NCBI GenBank assembly: GCA_049696015.1
Contig: JBAVTG010000024.1
Coordinates: 1-21,519 of the forward strand
Reading direction: 5' to 3'
Source: JANMEX01 sp049696015
GTDB taxonomy: Bacteria; Pseudomonadota; Alphaproteobacteria; Rhizobiales; Rhizobiaceae
Length of the DNA stretch: 21,519 nt
Shown: positions 13,099 through 21,519 of the stretch, in pieces
How positions within the stretch are numbered: position 1 is the stretch's first letter
Layout of the letters: every line of letters begins with the position of its first letter
Translations under genes and position numbers: made by a program
The notes under the pieces: generated by a model
The model's input: the letters and a program-made list of their open reading frames with translations, nothing else
Database searches by the model: none
Told to the model about the DNA's origin: nothing

Positions 13099-14163
13099 TC
13101 AGCGCAGCATGCCGAAGATATCGCGCACGTCGCGCAATGTTTGCCGGGCGATCTCGCCCGCCCGCTCGCCGCCATCCTGCAAAACAGCATCGATATGCCC
13201 CGGATCCTGGACAAGGCGGCGCATCGCATCAGCGATCGGTGCGAGTTTCTCGACAGCAAGATCCGCCAGCACGGGCTTGAAGGCGGAGAATTGCTGTCCG
13301 CCAAAATCCTTGATGACCGCTTCGCGGGTTGTGTCCGCAAGAGCAGCATAAATGCCGACCAGATTGTCAGCCTCCGGACGCCCCGCCAATCCGCTGACAT
13401 CAGACGGCAAGGGTTCGATATCGGTTTTGGCCTTGCGGATCTTTTTGGAAATTGTGTCGGCGTCATCGGTCAGGTTGATGCGCGACAGATCCGAAGGGTC
13501 GGATTTGGACATCTTCTTGGAACCATCGCGCAGCGACATGACGCGGGTGGCGGGCCCTTCGATGATCGGTTCGGTCAAAGGAAAATAGCCTTGGCCCTCA
13601 TTGTCGCCGAATTTCATCGGCACACCGAGGCCAAGCTCGGCGATGCGTCCGGAAAAGTCATTGTTGAATTTCTGGGCGATATCGCGCGCCAGTTCCAGAT
13701 GCTGCTTTTGATCGTCACCGACCGGGACATGCGTGCCGCGATAAACAAGAATGTCTGCTGCCATCAGTGTCGGATAGGCAAACAAGCCAACCGATGCATT
13801 TTCTCGGTCCTTGCCGGCCTTTTCCTTGAATTGGGTCATACGGTTGAGCCAGCCCATGCGGGCAACGCAGTTGAACATCCAGGCAAGCTCGGCATGCTGG
13901 GGCACACGGCTCTGGTTGAAGACAATGTGCTTTGCCGGGTCAATGCCTGACGCCAAAAAGGCTGCGGTCACTTCGCGGATCGAGCGTGACAGTTCCTTTG
14001 GGTCCTGCGGCACGGTGATGGCGTGCAGATCAACGACACAGTAGATGCAGTCAGACTCCTGCTGCAGCACGACAAATTTGCGGATCGCGCCCAGATAGTT
14101 CCCCAGATGGAGATTGCCTGTCGGCTGGACGCCGGAAAAAACGCGCTTGGTGAACGCTGACAT
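13099..14163 (-). CDS. trpS: Tryptophanyl-tRNA synthetase
   Basis: TrpS charges tRNA-Trp with tryptophan. The 354-residue class Ic synthetase has the opening GVQPTGNLHLGNYLGAI, in which HLGN (19-22) is the HIGH motif, and GSKKMSKSD with KMSKS at 217-221. Sequence and length are typical. GGAG 9 bases upstream of the ATG and a good promoter in the 80-base gap after murJ suggest it can be transcribed independently of the genes before it. Confidence 0.97.
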   Translation of the reverse strand: MSAFTKRVFSGVQPTGNLHLGNYLGAIRKFVVLQQESDCIYCVVDLHAITVPQDPKELSRSIREVTAAFLASGIDPAKHIVFNQSRVPQHAELAWMFNCVARMGWLNRMTQFKEKAGKDRENASVGLFAYPTLMAADILVYRGTHVPVGDDQKQHLELARDIAQKFNNDFSGRIAELGLGVPMKFGDNEGQGYFPLTEPIIEGPATRVMSLRDGSKKMSKSDPSDLSRINLTDDADTISKKIRKAKTDIEPLPSDVSGLAGRPEADNLVGIYAALADTTREAVIKDFGGQQFSAFKPVLADLAVEKLAPIADAMRRLVQDPGHIDAVLQDGGERAGEIARQTLRDVRDIFGMLR

Positions 14164-14209
14164 GGATATGCTCCGGGCTTGTGGAGGGCTCGATTGGTTT
14201 CAGGCGGCG

Positions 14210-14238
14210 CTTATGGACGAGTGAAGCTTGGGGGTCAA
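14210..14238 (-). promoter_or_regulatory. Promoter of trpS
   Basis: On the minus strand TTGACC (14233-14238) is followed after exactly 17 bases by CATAAG (14210-14215). That is 5 of 6 and 4 of 6 matches to the sigma-70 hexamers. Transcription would start about 40 bases before the trpS ATG, just after the murJ stop codon. Confidence 0.5.
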
Positions 14239-14243
14239 TCTGC

Positions 14244-15830
14244 TTACATGGGTTCCAAGGGCGGCTTGCCGCGACCGCGTTCCAGGTTCCGCTTGAGCAT
14301 GGAATAATCAGCCCCGCCCGTTAGAAAGGCCGCACTGAAGTAAATCAGGGCAGCGGCTGCAACAAGCAGGAGCAAGACGCTCGCTTTGGTCAAAATTGGC
14401 GTACCCGGTGCGATCCACCCAGCAATCGAGCTTGAAGCGTAATAAAGCGCAGCGCCCATCAGAATTGCAGAAAAAACAAGCCGGGGAATGCGGCGCATCA
14501 AGCCCTTGTCCACGACCAGAAGTCCGCGGTTATAGAGTGTGAAATAAAGCAACCCGGCATTTGTCCAGCCCGCAACCGTCTCTGCAGTCGCAATTCCGCG
14601 CTCATTCATTGTTGGAAACAACAGCAGCGCCAGCGCTGTGTTCACAGCCACAGAAACGCCTGCGAACCGCATCGGTGTCTTTGTATCTTCACGTGCGAAA
14701 AAGCCCGGTGTGAAGCATTTGATCAGGACAAAAGCCGGCAAGCCAAGCCCAAAGATGGCAAGTGCGCCAGCGACGGAGTCTGTCGTTGTCGCTGTAAATG
14801 CGCCGCGCTCATACAAGACGCGCACAATTGGCTCGGATATCGCCCACAGGGCAGCGGCTGCCGGCAAAGTCAGGAAAAGCGCAAACTCAATCGACCGGTT
14901 CTGGATGCCGCCAGCTTCAACTTCATGGCCGGATTTCAATGCCCTTGCCAATTCGGGCAGGAGCACAACACCAATGGCGACACCAACCACACCCAAGGGA
15001 AGCTGATACACACGATCTGCATATTGCAGGACGGAAATAGCCCCATCTTTGGCTGAAGCGATCATTTGCCCGATGACCAGATTGATCTGGGTGATTCCGC
15101 CTGCCACGGCAGCTGGCGCAGCAAGCCAAAGCAGCCGTTTGACTGCCGGGGTCATGACCGGCTTTCGGACTTCTATCAAAATGCCGGCTTTGCGGACTGA
15201 TATGACGACGATCAGCAATTGCAGAATGCCTGCCGCCAAAACGCCCCATGACATCATCATGCCAGCCTGAAACGGATCAACACCTTTCCACAATACCCAG
15301 CTCAAAACACCAATCAGGATGATATTGAGAAAGACTGGCGCAATCGCAGCCGCAAAATAGCGGTGAAGTGAATTGAGGATGCCGCTCATCATTGCCGTGA
15401 GCGACATGCACATAAGATAGGGAAACATCACCAGAGCCATCGACCAGGTCATGTTGAACTTTTGCGGATCCGAAACAAAACCTGGGGCGATGATGGTCCG
15501 CACCAAAAGCGGCATCGAAAGTTCCATTGCAATTGTCAGAACCAACAGCGCAGTAAACAGAACGCCGAGCACTTCCTCCGAGAACTTTTTGGCGCCGGAA
15601 ACTCCACTTTGCTCAATCTCTTTGGCAAACAGCGGCACAAAAGCGGCATTGAACGCGCCTTCGGCAAACAGCCGGCGAAACAGGTTCGGAAAGCGGAACG
15701 CAGCGTAGAAGGCATCCGCTACGGGACCTGCGCCGAGGGCCGCCGCCATCAATGCTTCGCGGGCAAAACCGAGGAAACGGCTGGCCAAAGTAGCGCCGCC
15801 AACGGTCATGAATTTCTTGACTAGGCTCAT
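14244..15830 (-). CDS. murJ: Lipid II flippase MurJ (MviN)
   Basis: MurJ moves the peptidoglycan precursor lipid II across the inner membrane. The 528-residue protein has about 14 hydrophobic segments. Its start is diagnostic for the MOP-superfamily MurJ group: LASRFLGFAREALMAAALGAG, then DAFYAAFRFPNLFRRLFAEGAFNAAFVPLF, with the conserved arginines. The ATG at 15830 gives this standard N-terminus. It follows glnD after 15 bases with no strong ribosome-binding site, so it is probably translated from the glnD transcript. Confidence 0.96.
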   Translation of the reverse strand: MSLVKKFMTVGGATLASRFLGFAREALMAAALGAGPVADAFYAAFRFPNLFRRLFAEGAFNAAFVPLFAKEIEQSGVSGAKKFSEEVLGVLFTALLVLTIAMELSMPLLVRTIIAPGFVSDPQKFNMTWSMALVMFPYLMCMSLTAMMSGILNSLHRYFAAAIAPVFLNIILIGVLSWVLWKGVDPFQAGMMMSWGVLAAGILQLLIVVISVRKAGILIEVRKPVMTPAVKRLLWLAAPAAVAGGITQINLVIGQMIASAKDGAISVLQYADRVYQLPLGVVGVAIGVVLLPELARALKSGHEVEAGGIQNRSIEFALFLTLPAAAALWAISEPIVRVLYERGAFTATTTDSVAGALAIFGLGLPAFVLIKCFTPGFFAREDTKTPMRFAGVSVAVNTALALLLFPTMNERGIATAETVAGWTNAGLLYFTLYNRGLLVVDKGLMRRIPRLVFSAILMGAALYYASSSIAGWIAPGTPILTKASVLLLLVAAAALIYFSAAFLTGGADYSMLKRNLERGRGKPPLEPM

Positions 15831-15845
15831 AGGGAATCTTTCAAT

Positions 15846-18608
15846 TCAGGCCGCCGCCTTTTGCGAGGGCGGGAACAGGGCCGTCAGTTTCTTGATGATG
15901 GCATTGACGCGCGTTTGAGAGGTTATCTTTGCGCCGGTGAGGTCGGTCACATAAAAAGCATCGATCACCTTTTCGCCAAAAGTGGTCACATGCGCTGAGG
16001 CAATGTCGAGATTAAGGCCCGAAATTGTGGCAGTGATTTCCGACAAAAGGCCGGGCCGGTCGAGCCCTTCGATTTCAATGACGGTGAACTTGTTGGACAG
16101 CGTGTTGTTGACATCAACACGCGGCTCAATGAGAAACGCCTGCGCGGCGCGGCGCGGCTTGGTGCGCCTGGCAACCATGTCGGGTATGCGCACTTTTCCG
16201 GAAAGCCCGTCTTCAATCATGCGGCTGACTGAAGTGGCGCGGCGCAATTCATCTGCATCATGCTCGAATTCGCGGCTGATCAGGATTGTATCCAGTGCGC
16301 GCCCGTCGATGGTTGTGAAAATCTGCGCGTCGACAATATTCGCTCCTGCCGCGGCGCAGGCTCCGGCAATAATGGACAGCAGCCGCGGATGATCAGGCGC
16401 AAGCACCGTAATTTCGGTCACACCCTCGAACTTGTGGGTCTTGACCATGGTATCAAGACTGCGTCCTGCTTTGCCAGCCGCCCGCAAAAACTCGGCATGG
16501 CGGATCTGGTCGTCGAGCGACACGGTCAGCAGATAGTTCTGATAGTGCAGACCCGAGATCCAGTGGCGTTGGTCCTCGGTCCAGTCCGTCATAGCGTTGG
16601 CAAGCACTTTACGGGCGTGTTCGGTGCGCTCTTTACGCGGCAGTTCGGAAAATCCACCGGTCAGAAACAATTCCGTTTCGTAAAACAAGGTGCGCAGGAG
16701 CTGGCCTTTCCAGCCATTCCACACGCCTGGGCCGACCGCGCGGATATCACAAACTGTCAACACCAAAAGCAGCTTGAGCCGTTCAAGCGTCTGCACCTTT
16801 TCGGCAAAATCGAGAATTGTCTTGCGGTCGTTCAAATCGCGCGACTGGGCGACCATGGACATGGTCAGATGCTCCTCGATCAACCAAGCCACAGTTTCCG
16901 TCTCGCCGTGCGACAGGCCAAAACGCGGGCAAAGCCTGCGGGCAATCGCGGCGCCTACGGCTGAATGATCCGCAGGTTGACCCTTGGCAATGTCATGCAT
17001 GAACAGCGCCAGATAGAGGAGCTGGCGCTCCGGCTTCAGCGAAGGCCACAGCGTGGCCGCCAGCGGATGCTCCTTGGCAAGCGTGCCGTTCTCAATGCCA
17101 GACAGCACGCCGATACAGCGCAGCAGATGCTCGTCCACCGTATAGTGATGGTACATGTTGAACTGCATCATCGCTACGACCTTGCCAAAATCTGGCACAA
17201 ACCGTCCAAGCACCCCCGCTTCATTCATGCGCCGCAGCGCCATTTCCGGGTTTTTGTCTGAGGTCAGGATTTCTATAAACAACTGGTTTGCTTCCGGGTT
17301 GCTGCGCACGCCAGCGTCAATCAATCGCAAGGAACGGGTCACGGCCCGCATCGCATCGGGATGGAACTCCAGGCCAAGCCGGTCAACCAGATGAAACAGC
17401 CTGATCAAATTGACCGGATCACGGGCAAATGCCTGATCATCGGCAATGTTGATGCGATGATGTTCGATGACAAAATCGGGATGGCCCGTGATTTTCTTGC
17501 GCCGGCGGGAGAATGTGGAGAATATCCGGTTCAGCCCCGGCACATCCTTTGCCTGCACTTCTTCCAGCGCTGAACACAGGATACGGGTCAGGTCGCCGAC
17601 ATCCTTGGCCACCAGAAAATAATGTTTCATGAAACGCTCAACAGCCGAAAGGCCCCGCTGCTCGCGGTATTTCAGCCTTGCCGCGATATCGCGCTGGATG
17701 TCGAAGGACAGCCGCTCTTCCGCCTTGCCAGTCTGAAAATGCATGTGGCACCGCACTGCCCACAGAAAATCTTCAGCCCGGCGGAAACGGACATATTCCT
17801 CGGCCGTAAACACACCCTTGCCGACCAGTTCCTCGCCGGTGTGGACGCGGTAATAATATTTCGAAATCCAGAACAGCGTCTGCAGGTCGCGCAGTCCACC
17901 CTTGCCTTCCTTGACGTTTGGTTCGACCAGATAGCGCGACTCGCCCTGACGCGCGTGGCGCTGGTCGCGCTCGGACAGTTTGGCGTGAATGAACTCGGTT
18001 CCGGTGCTTTTGACGACCTCCAGGTCAAAACGCTTCATCAGCGTATCAAAAACCGATGCGTCACCGAAAATGAGACGCGCCTCAAGTATCGCCGTGCGCA
18101 CCGTGATGTCGGACTTTGCCATGCGCATACAATCGTCGAGGCTGCGGGTGGCATGACCGACTTTCAGACCCAGATCCCAAAGCATGTAGAGGATATATTC
18201 AATCACCTGTTCGCCCCAGGCCGTCTGTTTCCAGGGCAGAACGAAAAGCAGGTCAATGTCGGAACCTGGCGCCAATGTGCCGCGGCCATATCCGCCAACG
18301 GCGGCAACCGCGATACGTTCGGCAGCGGAAGGATTTCTCGACGGATAGATTTTGGTCGACGCCAATTTGTAAAGCGACGATATGAGCGCGTCCATCAATC
18401 CGGAAAGGCGCATCGAACATGCCATGCCGGATCCGTCCATCAGCAGCATCGCCTCTGCTTGCGCCCGGCCCTTGGCAAGGGTTTCCTTGACAATTTCCAG
18501 CACTTTGCTGCGCTGGGCGGACACGGGGCCAGCCTCGCTCATGTTATCGAGGCGTGCAGCGAACGCAGCTTCGTCGATTATTTTATCCAGTTTCAGCGTC
18601 TGCTGCAT
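15846..18608 (-). CDS. glnD: Bifunctional PII uridylyltransferase / uridylyl-removing enzyme
   Basis: GlnD is the nitrogen sensor that uridylylates PII proteins when glutamine is low and removes the groups when it is high. In the 920-residue protein the nucleotidyltransferase motif is GGYGRG followed by GSDIDL (Asp117 and Asp119). An HD domain carries HDIAKG around residue 537, and two ACT domains form the C-terminus (VTEITVLAPDHPRLLSIIAG and FTVIEIEGLDRPGLLSEIT). The first in-frame ATG (18608) is chosen; the frame extends to a TTG at 18626. The gap from mutS contains an inverted repeat. Confidence 0.96.
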   Translation of the reverse strand: MQQTLKLDKIIDEAAFAARLDNMSEAGPVSAQRSKVLEIVKETLAKGRAQAEAMLLMDGSGMACSMRLSGLMDALISSLYKLASTKIYPSRNPSAAERIAVAAVGGYGRGTLAPGSDIDLLFVLPWKQTAWGEQVIEYILYMLWDLGLKVGHATRSLDDCMRMAKSDITVRTAILEARLIFGDASVFDTLMKRFDLEVVKSTGTEFIHAKLSERDQRHARQGESRYLVEPNVKEGKGGLRDLQTLFWISKYYYRVHTGEELVGKGVFTAEEYVRFRRAEDFLWAVRCHMHFQTGKAEERLSFDIQRDIAARLKYREQRGLSAVERFMKHYFLVAKDVGDLTRILCSALEEVQAKDVPGLNRIFSTFSRRRKKITGHPDFVIEHHRINIADDQAFARDPVNLIRLFHLVDRLGLEFHPDAMRAVTRSLRLIDAGVRSNPEANQLFIEILTSDKNPEMALRRMNEAGVLGRFVPDFGKVVAMMQFNMYHHYTVDEHLLRCIGVLSGIENGTLAKEHPLAATLWPSLKPERQLLYLALFMHDIAKGQPADHSAVGAAIARRLCPRFGLSHGETETVAWLIEEHLTMSMVAQSRDLNDRKTILDFAEKVQTLERLKLLLVLTVCDIRAVGPGVWNGWKGQLLRTLFYETELFLTGGFSELPRKERTEHARKVLANAMTDWTEDQRHWISGLHYQNYLLTVSLDDQIRHAEFLRAAGKAGRSLDTMVKTHKFEGVTEITVLAPDHPRLLSIIAGACAAAGANIVDAQIFTTIDGRALDTILISREFEHDADELRRATSVSRMIEDGLSGKVRIPDMVARRTKPRRAAQAFLIEPRVDVNNTLSNKFTVIEIEGLDRPGLLSEITATISGLNLDIASAHVTTFGEKVIDAFYVTDLTGAKITSQTRVNAIIKKLTALFPPSQKAAA

Positions 18609-18629
18609 GGCATGTCCGGCGGGCAAATC

Positions 18630-18672
18630 GCGCGCTGTATAACGGGTTTTGCGGCAAGGCGATACAGGGCGC
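18630..18672 (-). other. Intercistronic inverted repeat between mutS and glnD
   Basis: Bases 18630-18640 and 18662-18672 pair over 10 positions with one G-G (C-C on the other strand) mismatch: a 6-bp CTGTAT/ATACAG stem plus a 4-bp GC clamp, around a 21-base loop. It begins directly after the mutS stop codon. There is no T-run, so it is more likely a processing or stability element, or a chance repeat, than a terminator. Confidence 0.4.
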
Positions 18673-21375
18673 TCAGGACGAGGACAAGGCCTTTAAGCGG
18701 TATACAAGTTCCAGCGCCTCCTTCGGCGTCAGTTCGTCCGGGTTGATCTTTTGCATCTCCGCAAGCGCGGGATTGTCTTTGACCGGCTTTGCGGAGGGTT
18801 CGCGTTTCACCGCCGCAGAAAACAGCGGCAAATCATCAATCAGCCGGTTGGCCTTGCCGGCGGTTTCGCCCTCTTCCAGTTGATGCAACACCGCCTTTGC
18901 CCGCTCGACGACGACCTGCGGCAGGCCGGCAAGTTTGGCCACTTGGACGCCGTAAGAGCGATCGGCCGAGCCTTTGGCGACTTCATGCAGGAAGACCACA
19001 TCGCCTTCCCACTCCTTGACCCGCATTGTCACATTGGCAAGGCGCGGCAGGCGGGCAGACAGCGCGGTCAACTCGTGAAAATGCGTGGCAAAGAGGGCGC
19101 GGCAGCGATTGACGTCATGCAAATGCTCGACCGCCGCCCAGGCAATGGACAGTCCATCGAAGGTTGCCGTGCCGCGGCCGATTTCATCAAGGATCACCAG
19201 CGAGCGCGGCCCTGCCTGATTGAGGATGACCGCCGTTTCGACCATCTCGACCATGAATGTAGAACGGCCGCGCGCCAGATCGTCGGAGGCGCCGACACGG
19301 GAAAACAGCCGGTCGACAATGCCAATCGTCGCCGAGGCTGCCGGAACGAAGGAGCCGGTCTGGGCAAGGATTGCAATCAGCGCATTCTGGCGCAGAAAGG
19401 TCGATTTGCCGCCCATGTTCGGCCCCGTTAGAAGCCAGATCGCTCCATCAATAGCAGTGCTTTCCGGCGACAGGTTGCAGTCATTTGGAACAAACGGCTG
19501 GGCGGCGGACTTGCGCAATGCCTGCTCGACCACCGGATGGCGGCCTTGAACAATCCTGAACGCGGTGGAGTCGTCCACCTTCGGGCGGCACCACCCTTCC
19601 GTCTGCGCAAGTTCGGCAAAGCCCTGCTCCACGTCAATCACTGCAAGGGCGGCTGCGGCCTCGCGGATCGACTCTGCCGCCTGGATGCAGGCAGCGCACA
19701 GCGCATCGAACACGCCAAGCTCGATGGCAAGGGCCTTGTCTGCGGCCGAGGCAATTTTCACCTCGAGATCGGCCAGCTCGGTGGTGGTGAAGCGCATGGC
19801 GTTCGCCATGGTCTGACGGTGGATAAAGCGGGCGCGCGCCTCCGGCGTGCCGTTCATCGGACCTGCATTGTTGGCGGTGACCTCAATGTAATAACCCAGA
19901 ATATTGTTATGGCGGATCTTCAACGAGCGCACGCCCGTTTCGTCCTGAAATGCGCCTTCCATGGCGGCAATGACGCGGCGCGAGCGGTCGCGCAGATCTC
20001 GCAACGCATCAAGATCGGCGTTGAAGCCCGCGCGGACAAATCCGCCATCGCGCTTGAGGAGCGGCAGTTCATCGTCAAGCGCCGCCGCCAGTTGCGAGGC
20101 AAATTCCATTGGCAGCCGCTTTAATGAACCGAGCGTTGCTGCCAATTCGGCGGGAAGCGGCTGTTGCGACAAGGCGCCAGCCATCTGCAATCCAGCTTCT
20201 ATCCCACGGCGGATCATGTCCAGATCACGCGGCCCGCCCCGGTCCAGCGCCAGACGCGACAGGGCGCGCGGCATGTCGGGCGCATGGCGCAGATGGCCGC
20301 GCAACGAGTCTGCAAGCCGGTCATTGGCCATCAGAAACGAAACGGAATCCAGCCGCTCATCGATACGGTCCGGACTGGTCAGCGGCGACATAAGGCGCTC
20401 GCTCAAGAGCCGCGCGCCTGCGCCCGTTACGGTCCTGTCCACCGCTTTGAGAAGGCTGCCCTGCCGTTCGCCAGAGAGAGTCTTCACCAATTCGAGATTA
20501 GCGCGCGTTGCCGGGTCGATGAACAGAGTTGAGGCATTGTCCTCCCGTTCCGGCCGTGACAGCGGCGGCCGGGCAGCGATCTGCGTTTTTTCGACATAGG
20601 CGATTGCGGCTGCGGCGGCCGCCAGTTCTGCGCGCGAAAGACTGCCAAACCCGTCAAGCGCTGCCACGGCATAAAAGCGCATCAACCTGGCTTCGGCCAC
20701 AGACGAGTCAAACAGCGCCGGCGGCTCCTGCCGGACGATGCTGCCAAGCTGGTTTAGAACTGGACGGAATTCGGCATCATGAAAGAGGCTGTCAGCGACA
20801 ATCAGCTCGCGCGGATCAATGCGAAGCACATCGGGAATCAAACGGTCGAGCGCAGTCGGGGCAACGCGGAAACTGCCGGTCGAAATGTCGATCCAGGCGA
20901 GCGCCAGCGACTGCTTCTCGCCTTTTACCCGCGCCAGTGTCATCAGATAATTGGCTTCGCCCGGCGCCAGCAGCTTTTCTTCGGTGATGGTTCCGGGTGT
21001 CACCAGACGCACGACATCGCGCCGGACGACCGATTTTGACCCGCGCTTGCGCGCTTCCGCCGGGTCCTCAACCTGTTCGCAAACCGCAACCCGGTAGCGA
21101 AGCGCAATCAGTTTTTGCAGATAATCATCGGCCGCATGCACCGGCACGCCGCACATGGGAATGTCTTCACCAAGATGCTTGCCCCTCTTGGTCAGCGCAA
21201 TCCCAAGGGCGCGGGACGCCTCCACGGCATCATCAAAAAACAGTTCGTAGAAATCGCCCATCCGATAGAACAGCAGCGAATCGGGATTGGACGCCTTGAT
21301 CTCAATATATTGTTCCATCATCGGCGTTGCGCGCATGGCCTCAGCGGGGATTGGGTCCTCGCCTGCCAATTTCAC
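18673..21375 (-). CDS. mutS: DNA mismatch repair protein MutS
   Basis: MutS recognises base mismatches and small loops and starts methyl-independent or MutL-dependent repair. From the GTG at 21375 it is 900 residues, normal for the family. The mismatch-reading Phe-x-Glu is present in MGDFYELFF (Phe42 and Glu44). The ATPase domain has Walker A TGPNMGGKST (about residues 649-658), then LVILDEIGRGTATFDGLS, and FATHFHELTAL. The start is uncertain: the frame is open to a TTG at 21438, and an ATG lies at 21336. The GTG is preferred for its upstream GGGAAG and because the residues before it do not look conserved. Confidence 0.95.
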   Translation of the reverse strand: MKLAGEDPIPAEAMRATPMMEQYIEIKASNPDSLLFYRMGDFYELFFDDAVEASRALGIALTKRGKHLGEDIPMCGVPVHAADDYLQKLIALRYRVAVCEQVEDPAEARKRGSKSVVRRDVVRLVTPGTITEEKLLAPGEANYLMTLARVKGEKQSLALAWIDISTGSFRVAPTALDRLIPDVLRIDPRELIVADSLFHDAEFRPVLNQLGSIVRQEPPALFDSSVAEARLMRFYAVAALDGFGSLSRAELAAAAAAIAYVEKTQIAARPPLSRPEREDNASTLFIDPATRANLELVKTLSGERQGSLLKAVDRTVTGAGARLLSERLMSPLTSPDRIDERLDSVSFLMANDRLADSLRGHLRHAPDMPRALSRLALDRGGPRDLDMIRRGIEAGLQMAGALSQQPLPAELAATLGSLKRLPMEFASQLAAALDDELPLLKRDGGFVRAGFNADLDALRDLRDRSRRVIAAMEGAFQDETGVRSLKIRHNNILGYYIEVTANNAGPMNGTPEARARFIHRQTMANAMRFTTTELADLEVKIASAADKALAIELGVFDALCAACIQAAESIREAAAALAVIDVEQGFAELAQTEGWCRPKVDDSTAFRIVQGRHPVVEQALRKSAAQPFVPNDCNLSPESTAIDGAIWLLTGPNMGGKSTFLRQNALIAILAQTGSFVPAASATIGIVDRLFSRVGASDDLARGRSTFMVEMVETAVILNQAGPRSLVILDEIGRGTATFDGLSIAWAAVEHLHDVNRCRALFATHFHELTALSARLPRLANVTMRVKEWEGDVVFLHEVAKGSADRSYGVQVAKLAGLPQVVVERAKAVLHQLEEGETAGKANRLIDDLPLFSAAVKREPSAKPVKDNPALAEMQKINPDELTPKEALELVYRLKALSSS

Positions 21376-21457
21376 ATCGCTTCCCGATTCACCGTGCAAA
21401 AGCTGCTCCTGCCGCCAACAAAGTCCTGTTAGCAGCAATCAACCCTTTGCGCAGGAT

Positions 21458-21517
21458 TCACGCAAGGCCGGCAAGACTTTCCACAGCTGGCTCAGACAAA
21501 ACGATCAGCTTCAGTGC
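21458..21517 (-). CDS. Possible C-terminal end of an unidentified gene upstream of mutS
   Basis: An open minus-strand frame enters from the right edge, reads ALKLIVLSEPAVESLAGLA and stops at 21458. It is compositionally plausible as a protein end and would place a gene just upstream of mutS in the same direction. Nineteen residues are too few to identify a family, and another frame is also open for eight codons here. No plus-strand start codon is visible between 21439 and the edge. Confidence 0.25.
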   Translation of the reverse strand, partial: ALKLIVLSEPAVESLAGLA

Positions 21518-21519
21518 CG

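Noticed and set aside
13093..13950. A 285-codon plus-strand open frame opposite trpS
   Set aside because: The trpS reading has HIGH and KMSKS motifs and normal length; the antisense product has no domain signature or good ribosome-binding site.
17622..18746. A 374-codon plus-strand open frame opposite glnD
   Set aside because: It is rich in Arg, His, Gln and Cys without any recognisable motif, and lies entirely opposite the well-supported glnD and the mutS-glnD gap. Such frames are expected from codon bias in GC-rich genomes.
1..21519. Mobile elements, CRISPR arrays, phage genes, tRNA or rRNA genes
   Set aside because: No transposase-like frame, direct repeat array, terminal repeats or cloverleaf-like sequence was seen; nearly all bases are accounted for by conserved chromosomal genes.

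Overview
The window is a dense, entirely chromosomal-looking stretch from an alphaproteobacterium, most probably of the order Hyphomicrobiales (Rhizobiales). The evidence is the block mutS-glnD-murJ-trpS-usp-nfu in one direction, the ubiE-ubiB pair, and proteins that read like rhizobial versions of their families (GlnD with two C-terminal ACT domains, a TIGR02281-type aspartic protease, a small SlyX protein). No insertion sequence, phage gene, CRISPR array, tRNA or rRNA was seen. No gap between genes exceeds about 200 bases.

Layout. At the left edge are the 5' end of ubiB and the complete ubiE (ubiquinone synthesis), both on the minus strand. Reading away from them on the plus strand are adenosine deaminase (add), uracil phosphoribosyltransferase (upp) and a membrane-anchored retropepsin-like protease. 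From 10791 down to 3340 on the minus strand runs one tightly packed eight-gene operon: nucleoside ABC transporter ATPase, an isochorismatase-like hydrolase, two transporter permeases, cdd, punA, deoC and deoA. Most junctions overlap by 1 to 4 bases. Divergent from it are slyX and an L,D-transpeptidase lipoprotein. The right part is the minus-strand housekeeping row mutS, glnD, murJ, trpS, usp, nfu. A few bases of a possible further gene lie upstream of mutS.

How the genes work together. The operon and the facing add and upp genes form a nucleoside uptake and salvage unit. The ABC transporter brings nucleosides in. Cdd and Add deaminate cytidine and adenosine. PunA and DeoA split purine and pyrimidine (deoxy)nucleosides by phosphorolysis. 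DeoC cleaves deoxyribose-5-phosphate into acetaldehyde and glyceraldehyde-3-phosphate, and Upp turns released uracil into UMP. Two expected partners are absent from the window: the substrate-binding lipoprotein of the transporter and phosphopentomutase (deoB).

The most unusual points are three. The isochorismatase-like gene sits inside the transporter operon, overlaps both neighbours by four bases, and has Ser where the nucleophilic Cys of the family normally is. An 18-base palindrome lies just downstream of a perfect TTGACA in front of the operon and looks like an operator. The ubiE/add gap carries three inverted repeats, two of which are mutually exclusive. I found no clear wholly new system.
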